Origin: Alishewanella jeotgali KCTC 22429 | GTDB taxonomy: Bacteria; Pseudomonadota; Gammaproteobacteria; Enterobacterales; Alteromonadaceae | Length of the DNA stretch: 40,090 nucleotides | Reading direction: 5' to 3' | Assembly (NCBI RefSeq): GCF_000245735.1 | Contig: NZ_AHTH01000015.1 | Coordinates: 1-40,090 of the forward strand | Part shown: one piece after another, positions 33,477 to 40,090 of the stretch | How positions within the stretch are numbered: position 1 is the first letter of the stretch | Layout: every line of letters starts with the position of its first letter | The notes under the pieces: generated by a model | Databases searched by the model: none | What the model was told of the DNA's origin: nothing | The model's input: the letters and a program-made list of their open reading frames with translations, nothing else | Program-made: the position numbers and the translations under genes

Positions 33477-33568
33477 AAGATGATGTTATTGTGGTAACGG
33501 TTTTAGCGGTAGGAAAACGAGAGCGAAGTGATGTTTACCTTAGTGCAGTAAAGCGATTGCATGACTGA
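33473..33568 (+). pseudogene. RelE/StbE toxin, C-terminal remnant
   Basis: In the frame -1 to the antitoxin end, codons from 33473 to the TGA at 33568 read VKDDVIVVTVLAVGKRERSDV and then YLSAVKRLHD, the last third of a RelE/StbE-type toxin (VIVVTVLAVGKRERS is the usual last strand). The start and the catalytic middle are missing, and the fragment joins directly to the end of the antitoxin gene, consistent with an internal deletion. Confidence 0.75.
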
Positions 33569-33589
33569 TTGCCGCCAGGTCACCATAAA

Positions 33590-34603
33590 TCAGGCGCGCA
33601 GCGTTCTGCAGGCGATTTGGCCGCGACCGCTGTTTTTAGCCTGATACAGCGCCTTGTCGGCCAGTAACAGCAAATCATCGTTCGCGCCCTGCCCGGTAAC
33701 AGCGATACCAATGCTGATACCGTGTTTGTCACCAAAAGGGCTGGCCTGATAACTTTGCTGAATGCGGCTGGCAACGTCTTGCGCTTCCTGACGCTGGCAG
33801 CCGGGTAATACCAGCATAAATTCATCACCCCCTAAACGCGCGGCAAAATCATAATCGCGGGTATGTTGCTGTAAAATCGCCCCCAACGCCTGCAAGGCTT
33901 CATCGCCAGCCTGATGACCAAAATTATCATTTAGTTGTTTAAAGTTATCGAAGTCCAGCGCAATCACCGCTACCTGCTTTTGATCGGTGTCGACTTCGGT
34001 GCAGCGCTGCCAGAAATCCGCAAAACCACGCCGGTTTAATAAGCCGGTTAAGGGGTCACGTTCGGCCAGGGCTTTTAACGAATCACGGTCCTGATAGGCA
34101 AGTTGTAAACGCTGGCGGGTAAACTGAAGCCGCTGCTGCAATTTAAATAAACGCTGCCATTGTGCCAAGGTCCAGGATACGGCTTCGGCAATCAGCTGCA
34201 GTTGTTCATGCTGCTCTGCACTAAGGTATTGCTCACGAGTACTGGCACCACACACAGTACCAATGATTTTCTCCTGATGCTGCACCGGCACGGCAAAAAA
34301 GGTATTCATGCCTAGGGCCGCACCAGCGCTTAGCGGATAATGCTGTTTAATCTCGTTGTCTTGCCAGTGCTCGTCATTAAACAGTAGCCGGCACATCGAG
34401 TCTTGCCAGTCGATTTCACTGCCCTCGACAACGCCAATTTCACCATTACCCACTACTACGGCCACTTGTTGGCGCGCCAAAATAGGGTCAATATAGGTGA
34501 CGAAAGCGGTTTCCAGCCCGGTAATTTTACATACCAGTTGCATTAACGGCAGTAACGCCTGCTTTAAATCTTTTATTCTGCTATCAAACCGCGCATTGCT
34601 CAT
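33590..34603 (-). CDS. GAF-GGDEF diguanylate cyclase
   Basis: A 337-residue protein. Residues ~15-160 form a GAF-like sensor (ITGLETAFVTYID, FFAVPVQHQEKIIGTVCGAS). A coiled linker (about 160-190) leads to the cyclase domain. The active site GGDEF (258-262) is intact, and an RDYD I-site lies exactly five residues before it, so product inhibition by c-di-GMP is likely. DPLTGLLNRRGF marks the domain start. There is no membrane segment or signal peptide, so it acts in the cytoplasm. The ligand of the GAF domain is unknown. It is on the strand opposite to the metabolic cluster and has its own transcription unit. Confidence 0.93.
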   Translation of the reverse strand: MSNARFDSRIKDLKQALLPLMQLVCKITGLETAFVTYIDPILARQQVAVVVGNGEIGVVEGSEIDWQDSMCRLLFNDEHWQDNEIKQHYPLSAGAALGMNTFFAVPVQHQEKIIGTVCGASTREQYLSAEQHEQLQLIAEAVSWTLAQWQRLFKLQQRLQFTRQRLQLAYQDRDSLKALAERDPLTGLLNRRGFADFWQRCTEVDTDQKQVAVIALDFDNFKQLNDNFGHQAGDEALQALGAILQQHTRDYDFAARLGGDEFMLVLPGCQRQEAQDVASRIQQSYQASPFGDKHGISIGIAVTGQGANDDLLLLADKALYQAKNSGRGQIACRTLRA

Positions 34604-34792
34604 ACTGCCTCTAAGCTCCTGCCGTAGCGTCTACCTATTAAAGCACAACTTGTTACTTACTGTTCAGATATTTTCAACAAAGGCAAAGTTCATGGAATAC
34701 TTTATTCCACTATAAAATGCATAAAGAATTTTTTATTAGAACAGCGCTATCAACCTCTGGACAAGGCCGGGCCAGTCGCGCAAACTAGACCA

Positions 34793-34828
34793 GGCTCTGA
34801 CCCCGAAGCGGGCTTCGGGGTCAGAGCC
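34793..34828. repeat. REP-like palindrome 3
   Basis: GGCTCTGACCCCGAAGC (34793-34809) and GCTTCGGGGTCAGAGCC (34812-34828) form a perfect 17-bp stem with a 2-nt loop, 33 bp before pxpA. Confidence 0.85.
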
Positions 34829-34861
34829 ACCAAGTCAAGCCAGCCACAACCGGAGAGCCCA

Positions 34862-35617
34862 ATGTCACAACCTCGCCCTGCCTTATTACTCAACTGTGAT
34901 CTCGGTGAAAGCTTCGGTAGCTGGACTATGGGGTTAGATGAGCAGGCCATGCCCCATATCGACCTGGCCAATATTGCTTGCGGTTTTCACGGTGGCGATC
35001 CTGATGTGATGGCGCGCACCCTTAAGCTGGCAAAACAACATCAGGTTACCATCGGCGCCCATCCGTCTTACCCAGACTTACAGGGTTTTGGCCGGCGTAG
35101 TATGCAATGCTCCGCCAGCGAAATCATTAATCTTATTCACTATCAGGTTGCAGCGCTGGATGGCATGGCGCAAAACCAGGACCTGACACTAAGCTACATT
35201 AAACCGCACGGCGCCCTGTATAACGATATGATGGCCAAGCCCGAAGTATGGCAGGCGGTACTGCAGGCCGTCGCCAGCTATCATAAACCGCTAAAGCTGA
35301 TGATATTAGCCACGGCCGATGCCGCGCACTATCAGCAGCAAGCTGCTGCGGCTGGCGTCAGCCTATTGCTGGAAGCCTTTGCTGATCGCCGTTATACCGA
35401 TGCCGGTAAGCTTACGCCGCGCAGTCAAGCGGGTGCGGTGTTGCATGGCGCTGAAGTATTAACCCAGGTGCGACAGTTAGTTGCGCAAGGCTCGGTAACC
35501 ACCGACAGTGGCAAAACCCTGCCACTAGCCGCTGATACACTCTGTGTACATGGCGACAACGTTGCCGCCATTACGCAGCTGACTGAAATTCGTGAGTTAC
35601 TGCGCCTATGTCAGTAA
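34862..35617 (+). CDS. pxpA: 5-oxoprolinase subunit A
   Basis: A 251-residue LamB/YcsF-family protein: LLNCDLGESFGSW, DLANIACGFHGGDP, IGAHPSYPDLQGFGRR and YIKPHGALYN are the family signature. With PxpB and PxpC it makes the prokaryotic ATP-dependent 5-oxoprolinase that opens 5-oxoproline (pyroglutamate) to glutamate. ATG follows GGAG. The end overlaps the start of pxpB by 10 bp, and the three subunit genes form an unbroken operon. Confidence 0.95.
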   Translation: MSQPRPALLLNCDLGESFGSWTMGLDEQAMPHIDLANIACGFHGGDPDVMARTLKLAKQHQVTIGAHPSYPDLQGFGRRSMQCSASEIINLIHYQVAALDGMAQNQDLTLSYIKPHGALYNDMMAKPEVWQAVLQAVASYHKPLKLMILATADAAHYQQQAAAAGVSLLLEAFADRRYTDAGKLTPRSQAGAVLHGAEVLTQVRQLVAQGSVTTDSGKTLPLAADTLCVHGDNVAAITQLTEIRELLRLCQ

Positions 35618-36399
35618 TACTGCCGCTGCCAAGGTTGCGCTTGCCGGCAGAGTTACTCCCGGCAGGTGCTGATAACACCGTGTTTAGTACAGAGCCAAAT
35701 GATCTGGTATTGCTGGAACTTAAACTTGCCGCTGAAAATGCCTTTATTCTTTATACCGGCGCCCAGCAGATCCACCCGCGTAATGCCGCGACGGTGCAGC
35801 AATGCTGTGCCCTGCTGCAGCCATTGCTCGGCCAGGAGATTGTAGAATTACTGCCTTCCTATGCCTCAGTGCTGATCTTGTTTAATCCGCTACAGCATAG
35901 CCATCTTAGCTTGTTACCCCTGTTACAACAGGTACTACTGCAAAGTTCGCCTGCTAAACAGGCGCTCAGCAGCGGCAAGCTAGTCGAACTGCCGGTTTGG
36001 TACAGTGCGCAAAGCGGCGCGGATTTGCTTAGCGTCGCCAAGGCGAAAAACCTCACCCCCGATGAAGTAATACAACTGCACAGCAGCCAAAATTACCAGG
36101 TGTATGCCATTGGCTTTGCACCGGGTTTTGCCTACTTGGGTGAACTGCCCGCTGAGCTGGCCATGCCGCGCCTTAGCAGCCCGCGGCCAAAAGTACCGGC
36201 CGGTGCCGTCGCCATAGCCGATCGGCAAACTGCAGTTTATCCTGCAGCCTCACCGGGTGGCTGGCATTTACTCGGCTTGTGTCCGATCCGGATGTTTAAC
36301 CCGCAGCAACAACCGGCGATGCCGGTCGCGGTCGGCGATCAGGTGCGCTTTATCCCGGTTAGTGAACGGGAGTTTCAGCTCCTCGGAGGCGCCTTATGA
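35608..36399 (+). CDS. pxpB: 5-oxoprolinase subunit B
   Basis: A 263-residue KipI/PxpB protein: LVELPVWYS, IQLHSSQNYQVYAIGFAPGFAYLGELP, and SPRPKVPAGAVAIADRQTAVYPAASPGGWHLLG, the standard family block. It works with PxpA and PxpC in cleaving 5-oxoproline; in Bacillus the homologue KipI inhibits a sporulation kinase. It overlaps pxpA by 10 bp and pxpC by 4 bp (ATGA), suggesting coupled translation. It has a longer N-terminus than the shortest homologues. Confidence 0.95.
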   Translation: MSVILPLPRLRLPAELLPAGADNTVFSTEPNDLVLLELKLAAENAFILYTGAQQIHPRNAATVQQCCALLQPLLGQEIVELLPSYASVLILFNPLQHSHLSLLPLLQQVLLQSSPAKQALSSGKLVELPVWYSAQSGADLLSVAKAKNLTPDEVIQLHSSQNYQVYAIGFAPGFAYLGELPAELAMPRLSSPRPKVPAGAVAIADRQTAVYPAASPGGWHLLGLCPIRMFNPQQQPAMPVAVGDQVRFIPVSEREFQLLGGAL

Positions 36400-37448
36400 C
36401 TCAGCCAAACCACAGCGCCTGCCTGAAAATCATTAGTCCCGGCACCTTAAGCCTGTTACAGGATGCCGGCCGCTTTGGCATGACGGCCCTGGGCCTGACC
36501 CAGGGCGGCCCCTTGGATGGCCATAGTTTTGCCTGGGCTAATGCCTTAGTCGGTAACCCACTACACAGCACTGTTATTGAACATAGCATTGGTGGTTTAA
36601 TCGTGCAGGCAACTGCCGGCTGTACCGTCGCCGTTACCGGTGCCGTGCTGCCCCTGCGGCTAAATGGTAAAGCCGTCGCCTGCTGGCAAGCCATTAGCTT
36701 AAAAGCCGGCGATGAACTGGAACTGGGTTATATGACGCAGGGCTTGCGCGCTTATCTGGCCGTTAGCGGCGGTTTTGCAGTAGCGTTGCAATTTGGTAGC
36801 AGCGCCACCGTAATGCGGGAAGGCGTAGGCGGCCTGCAGCAGGATGGCAGCAAACTGGCGGCAGGCGATCAGATCCCACTGGCCGGGCAAGCTACACTAA
36901 CGGCGCTAACCACACCGAGTTCACAAATACAACAATTTAGCCTGCCGCCACTTGCCAGCGCAGCAGCGCTTGCCAGGGCAGAGCAAAAGCAATCCGGCGC
37001 CAGCACAGTGCTAAGCCTGCGCTTACTGGAAGGCTATCAGCACCATTTATTTAGCACCGTTGAGCGCGCCCGTTTTTACCTTAACCCGTATCAGGTCAGC
37101 AGCCATTGTGATCGGATGGGCTATAAACTCAGTGGCAGTGCTATTAGTTGCAGTAGTCGCGCTTTATTGTCTGAGGGTATTAGTCTGGGTGCAGTACAAA
37201 TTCCACCCGATGGCCAACCGATAGTGCTGCTCAATGATCGCCAAACCCTCGGTGGCTATCCGAAAATAGGCACTGTGCTGAGTCTGGACTGCTGGCGACT
37301 GGCACAAACGCCGCCCGGCAGCCTGGTGCAATTTAGCCAGCTGGATAGTTATCAGGTGCACAATACCCTGGCCCTCTATCGGGCCGGGTTTTCGCCTGCA
37401 GCCAAAGCAGCCCACCCGCAGCATGCCGCTACGCAGGAACCGTTATGA
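36396..37448 (+). CDS. pxpC: 5-oxoprolinase subunit C
   Basis: A 350-residue KipA/PxpC (biotin-dependent carboxyltransferase-like) protein: ISPGTLSLLQDAGRFGMTALGLTQGGPLDGHSFAWAN at the start, SHCDRMGYKLSG, and LLNDRQTLGGYPKIGTVLSLD near the C-terminus. It completes the PxpABC enzyme. The related urea amidolyase domains share this fold but lie in much larger proteins. The ends overlap pxpB and the DUF4392 gene by 4 bp each. Confidence 0.95.
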   Translation: MTQPNHSACLKIISPGTLSLLQDAGRFGMTALGLTQGGPLDGHSFAWANALVGNPLHSTVIEHSIGGLIVQATAGCTVAVTGAVLPLRLNGKAVACWQAISLKAGDELELGYMTQGLRAYLAVSGGFAVALQFGSSATVMREGVGGLQQDGSKLAAGDQIPLAGQATLTALTTPSSQIQQFSLPPLASAAALARAEQKQSGASTVLSLRLLEGYQHHLFSTVERARFYLNPYQVSSHCDRMGYKLSGSAISCSSRALLSEGISLGAVQIPPDGQPIVLLNDRQTLGGYPKIGTVLSLDCWRLAQTPPGSLVQFSQLDSYQVHNTLALYRAGFSPAAKAAHPQHAATQEPL

Positions 37449-38353
37449 CGCTATCCCAACCTACCGCACCCGCCAGTAAAGTGGCAGATTTTATCGCCAT
37501 CAGCCGGCAAATTGAGCTGCTGCTTACCGCCCGTAACCTGCGCGGTATGCAGCAGGTACAGCAACAGCTACGCCCCGGCTATATATTGCGCGCGGCGCGG
37601 CTGTTTAACCTGCCGGCCGGCAGTACCCTTTTAATCGGCACCGGCTTCCCGGTACTGGATACCTTTGAAACCGACGGCCCGGTAGGTGCCATTGCGCTGT
37701 ACCAGGCAGCCCAGGCACTTAATTTAAAACCTTATCTGGTATGCGGCAAACCGCTGTTCTCGTTATTAGCGCAGCATTATCAATGTGCCGAGCTACCGGT
37801 GAATCAACTGCAGGGGCGGGTGGCGCAGGCCCGGCAACTACTGCAGCAACTCAAGCCGGCACTGGTGTTATCGATTGAACGGCCGGGGCTGAGTGCCGCC
37901 GGTATTTATGTCAATATGCGCGGTGAAGATATCTCAGCGCGCTGCGCCAGTTTTGATGAGCTGCTGAATCAGGCGCCCTGCCCCACGCTGGCTATTGGCG
38001 ATGGCGGTAACGAAATTGGCATGGGCAATGTGCAAGCGGCACTGGCCGGCTTAAATATTACCCCCAGCATTACCGAATGCGACGAATTAGTGGTAGCCGA
38101 TGTGTCAAACTGGGCGGCCTGGGGTATTATTGCCATGCTAAGTGTGCTGCAGGGCCGCAACTTACTGGCCAACGCCAATTTACTGCCTTTGTTACAGTTT
38201 TTAACCGCTAATGGCTGTATCGATGGCGTAACACGGCAAAGCACCTTAACCGAAGATGGCCTGCCCTATCAGGCCGGCGAACAGTTAATTCAGCAATTAC
38301 AGGCGCTGGTGCAACCTTATATTAGTGAGCCAGACAACGTGGCGCCTGACTAA
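37445..38353 (+). CDS. DUF4392 (D-glutamate cyclase-like) protein
   Basis: A 302-residue protein with the DUF4392 signature: GTGFPVLDTFETDGPVGAIALY, ERPGLSAAGIYVNMRGEDIS and AIGDGGNEIGMGNV, which resembles a nucleotide- or phosphate-binding loop. The domain forms the C-terminal half of mammalian D-glutamate cyclase (DGLUCY). It starts inside the pxpC stop (ATGA), so it is translated with the 5-oxoprolinase. Paired with the DUF1445 gene at 32293, it may form a split D-glutamate cyclase feeding 5-oxoproline to PxpABC. The substrate is inferred from these homologies. Confidence 0.85.
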   Translation: MTLSQPTAPASKVADFIAISRQIELLLTARNLRGMQQVQQQLRPGYILRAARLFNLPAGSTLLIGTGFPVLDTFETDGPVGAIALYQAAQALNLKPYLVCGKPLFSLLAQHYQCAELPVNQLQGRVAQARQLLQQLKPALVLSIERPGLSAAGIYVNMRGEDISARCASFDELLNQAPCPTLAIGDGGNEIGMGNVQAALAGLNITPSITECDELVVADVSNWAAWGIIAMLSVLQGRNLLANANLLPLLQFLTANGCIDGVTRQSTLTEDGLPYQAGEQLIQQLQALVQPYISEPDNVAPD

Positions 38354-38384
38354 CAGCAGATCTAACCTCCGACACGAGAGCCTT

Positions 38385-39257
38385 ATGAGTACAGTATTTT
38401 TAAACGGCCAGTTTCTGCCGGCCAACGAAGCCCGCATCTCACCGATGGACCGTGGCTTTCTATTTGGTGATGGAATCTACGAAGTTATCCCCTCTTATCA
38501 TGGCCGCTTTGTTGGCTTTGGCCCGCATATAAGCCGCCTGCACGAGGGTTTGGCAGCGCTGAGTATTCAGCACGGCATGACCGAAGCACACTGGCGCGAG
38601 CTTTGCGATAAACTGCTCGAACTCAATCGCCCGGCACTGGGTGATAACCTGGCCGTCTATATTCAGGTTAGCCGCGGTGCCGATACCAAACGCAATCATG
38701 CCTTTCCCAGCGGTATCAGCCCCACCATCTTTGCCTATGCCTTCGCCATTGCCGCCGAACCGGTGCCAGATAAAGCCAAAGTGCATACTTACTCGGTTAT
38801 TACCGGTAACGACCTGCGCTGGCAGCGCTGCCATATTAAATCCACCTCGTTACTGGGCAATGTGCTGCACTATCAGCAAGGGGTTGAGCAGGGCGCGCAG
38901 GAAATACTGCTGTTTGATCGCGACGCCAACCTGACTGAAGGCGCAGCCGTAAATGTATTTGTGGTTAAAAACGGCGAAATTGCTACCCCGCCACTAAGTA
39001 ATAAGCTGCTGCCGGGCGTTACCCGCTTATTATTACTGGAAATTCTGCGCCAGCACTCCGATTTAAAGGTGGTGGAGCGCGAGATTAGTTACGACGAAGT
39101 ACTCTCTGCCGATGAAATCTGGCTAACCAGCTCCAGTAAAGAAATTGCGCCGGTACTCAGCGTTAATGGCCGGCCGGTGGGCGATGGGGCTGTGGGGGAT
39201 ATTTGGCTGGCGGCGCAGCGGTTGTTTAGTGAATATAAGTATAGTGTTGAGTGTTGA
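38385..39257 (+). CDS. dat: D-amino-acid aminotransferase (class IV, PLP)
   Basis: A 290-residue class IV aminotransferase of the D-alanine transaminase type. Lys152 in RCHIKSTSLLGNVL binds PLP. NLTEGAAVNVF holds the cofactor tail, and MDRGFLFGDGIYEV and SSSKEIAPV are standard family motifs. The ATG at 38385 is chosen (GAGAG before it); an ATG in the same frame at 38325 overlaps the DUF4392 gene. Usual reaction: D-alanine + 2-oxoglutarate to pyruvate + D-glutamate. Beside a possible D-glutamate cyclase and 5-oxoprolinase it fits D-glutamate formation or disposal. Branched-chain aminotransferase or 4-amino-4-deoxychorismate lyase are less likely alternatives. Confidence 0.87.
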   Translation: MSTVFLNGQFLPANEARISPMDRGFLFGDGIYEVIPSYHGRFVGFGPHISRLHEGLAALSIQHGMTEAHWRELCDKLLELNRPALGDNLAVYIQVSRGADTKRNHAFPSGISPTIFAYAFAIAAEPVPDKAKVHTYSVITGNDLRWQRCHIKSTSLLGNVLHYQQGVEQGAQEILLFDRDANLTEGAAVNVFVVKNGEIATPPLSNKLLPGVTRLLLLEILRQHSDLKVVEREISYDEVLSADEIWLTSSSKEIAPVLSVNGRPVGDGAVGDIWLAAQRLFSEYKYSVEC

Positions 39258-39462
39258 GTGAATGTTGAATGCTGAATTATTGGCTAATGCTTTGGTATTA
39301 GTCAGCCAATGGTGTAATAGCCGGCAAAACCGTATAAATAATGAGCTTACGCAATTAATTAGCAAAAAGCGGTAAAAGGGCGAAAATTTTTCTTGCGGTT
39401 TAGCTAAAAGCATCCAGAATAGATATTAGCCCGTGCGGCTAAAAAACTCAGGAGATGTAAAA

Positions 39463-39897
39463 ATGATTAATGTACAACGTGCAAAACAACAGGGTTTTAC
39501 TCTGATTGAATTAATGATTGTGGTAGCGATTATTGGTATTTTGGCGGCGGTGGCTTTGCCGGCTTATCAGGATTATACTGTTCGGGCCCGGGTGAGTGAG
39601 GGTATGGTAGCGGCAGCCAGTGCTAAAGCGTTAGTTTTGGAGAACGCAGCAACTGGGCGCGCATTTGACCAAGGTTTTGATGCTCCAACGGGTTCTGATA
39701 ACGTGACGTCTGTTGCCATTGATGCCGCTAGTGGTGAAATTACTGTTACTTTCGAAGCAAGAGCTGGTGGTGGTGATATTGTTTTTGCTCCGAACCCTGC
39801 ACTAGTTGCTGGTACGCCTCCTGCGACTAACGTGCGCTGGACATGCACAGGCGGTTCGCTAGAAGCCAAGTATCGCCCGTCAGAGTGTCGTTCTTAA
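39463..39897 (+). CDS. pilA: Type IV pilin (major pilin-like)
   Basis: A 144-residue pilin. ATG 39463 follows AGGAG. The short leader [11 protein letters not shown] is cut before F12 ([25 protein letters not shown]), with Glu at mature position 5. The hydrophobic helix continues to [13 protein letters not shown]. The C-terminal [17 protein letters not shown] has two cysteines that would form the D-region disulfide loop. Prepilin peptidase PilD, which cleaves and methylates it, is not in the window. It could be PilA of the twitching pilus or a related minor pilin. It is monocistronic and followed by repeats and a terminator. Confidence 0.92.
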   Translation: MINVQRAKQQGFTLIELMIVVAIIGILAAVALPAYQDYTVRARVSEGMVAAASAKALVLENAATGRAFDQGFDAPTGSDNVTSVAIDAASGEITVTFEARAGGGDIVFAPNPALVAGTPPATNVRWTCTGGSLEAKYRPSECRS

Positions 39898-39946
39898 CCT
39901 TTCGGTAACCTTCGGAACCTTCGGAACCTTCGGAAACCTTCGGGGT
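39898..39946. repeat. Tandem AACCTTCGG repeats and half REP-like unit
   Basis: Directly after the pilA stop, AACCTTCGG-like units repeat about five times, one running into the half palindrome CCTTCGGGGTCAGATACC (39937-39954). A further half unit CCTTCGGGGTCACC lies near 40013. The left arms of the REP-like palindrome are absent from both. Confidence 0.75.
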
Positions 39947-39960
39947 CAGATACCGAACAA

Positions 39961-39989
39961 CAAGCCCGCCTCGTGCGGGTTTGTTTTTT
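39961..39989 (+). terminator. Rho-independent terminator of pilA
   Basis: CAAGCCCGC (39961-39969) pairs with GCGGGTTTG (39975-39983, one G-T pair) around CTCGT, followed by six T residues (39984-39989). The classic form of an intrinsic terminator. Confidence 0.88.
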
Positions 39990-40090
39990 CTGGCGCGTTA
40001 AAACCTTCGCAAACCTTCGGGGTCACCCATTAGCCTCTCGGTGTCAATAGCGTAACCGAACCCGCGCGCACGCAAGTGCGCGTATCTTTT

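Noticed and set aside
39380..39400. Sigma-54 promoter before pilA
   Set aside because: The GG and GC elements near GGGCGAAAATTTTTCTTGC are 14 bp apart instead of 10, so the match fails.

Overview
The window looks like a chromosomal segment of a gammaproteobacterium. The closest fit I can suggest is the Alteromonadales/Chromatiaceae group around Rheinheimera, Alishewanella and Arsukibacterium. That rests on the gmk-rpoZ-spoT-ridA-recG order, protein sequences close to the enterobacterial SpoT and RecG, a type IV pilin and moderate base composition. The genus is inference; no search was run. Roughly the first 24.6 kb is accessory DNA (a defence and mobile-element island). From about 24.7 kb to the end it is core-type chromosome.

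Accessory part, left to right. The window opens inside the 3' end of a WYL-domain regulator gene that recurs almost unchanged at 21968-22220, so about 21.7 kb lies between two direct repeats. Positions 342-8644 hold a six-gene minus-strand operon, the most interesting feature here. In transcription order it encodes two paralogous dynamin-like GTPases, a small protein with a glycine-rich hydrophobic tail, a 1049-residue HerA-type ATPase with an internal glycine/alanine-rich hydrophobic stretch, a stand-alone HNH-superfamily (WHH-like) nuclease toxin and a probable immunity protein. Gene spacing is tight (two ATGA overlaps and gaps of 2, 13 and 34 bp). I read it as a membrane-remodelling and translocation machine linked to a toxin, for phage defence or toxin delivery; I know of no named system with this gene set.

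Next come an AlpA-type regulator, RadC, and an IS66-family element (9821-12245; 8-bp target duplication; transposase broken by one extra base) beside a decayed integrase remnant. Then follow a PIN nuclease/HTH-ImmA toxin-antitoxin pair with a clear promoter and operator, a Fic protein, and an AbiE toxin-antitoxin locus whose toxin gene is split by an IS21-family element (15814-18408; 5-bp target duplication). A decayed stretch, two small unknown genes, a 101-residue unknown, the complete WYL regulator, a second Fic protein behind a cluster of TATGTCGA half-sites, and two orphan Xre/HipB-like regulators close the island. One of those regulators has three evenly spaced operators around its promoter.

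Core part. A DUF4442 protein is followed by a TerC/Alx membrane protein under a yybP-ykoY manganese riboswitch, and then gmk, rpoZ, spoT, ridA and recG. After that comes a D-glutamate/5-oxoproline cluster: a DUF1445 protein, pxpA, pxpB, pxpC, a DUF4392 protein and a D-amino-acid aminotransferase. It is interrupted by a Phd-type antitoxin with a toxin remnant and by a GAF-GGDEF protein on the opposite strand. The window ends with a type IV pilin gene and its terminator. Three near-perfect REP-like palindromes with the core TCTGACCCCGAA, plus half copies, sit between genes only in this core part. I saw no tRNA, rRNA or CRISPR array.
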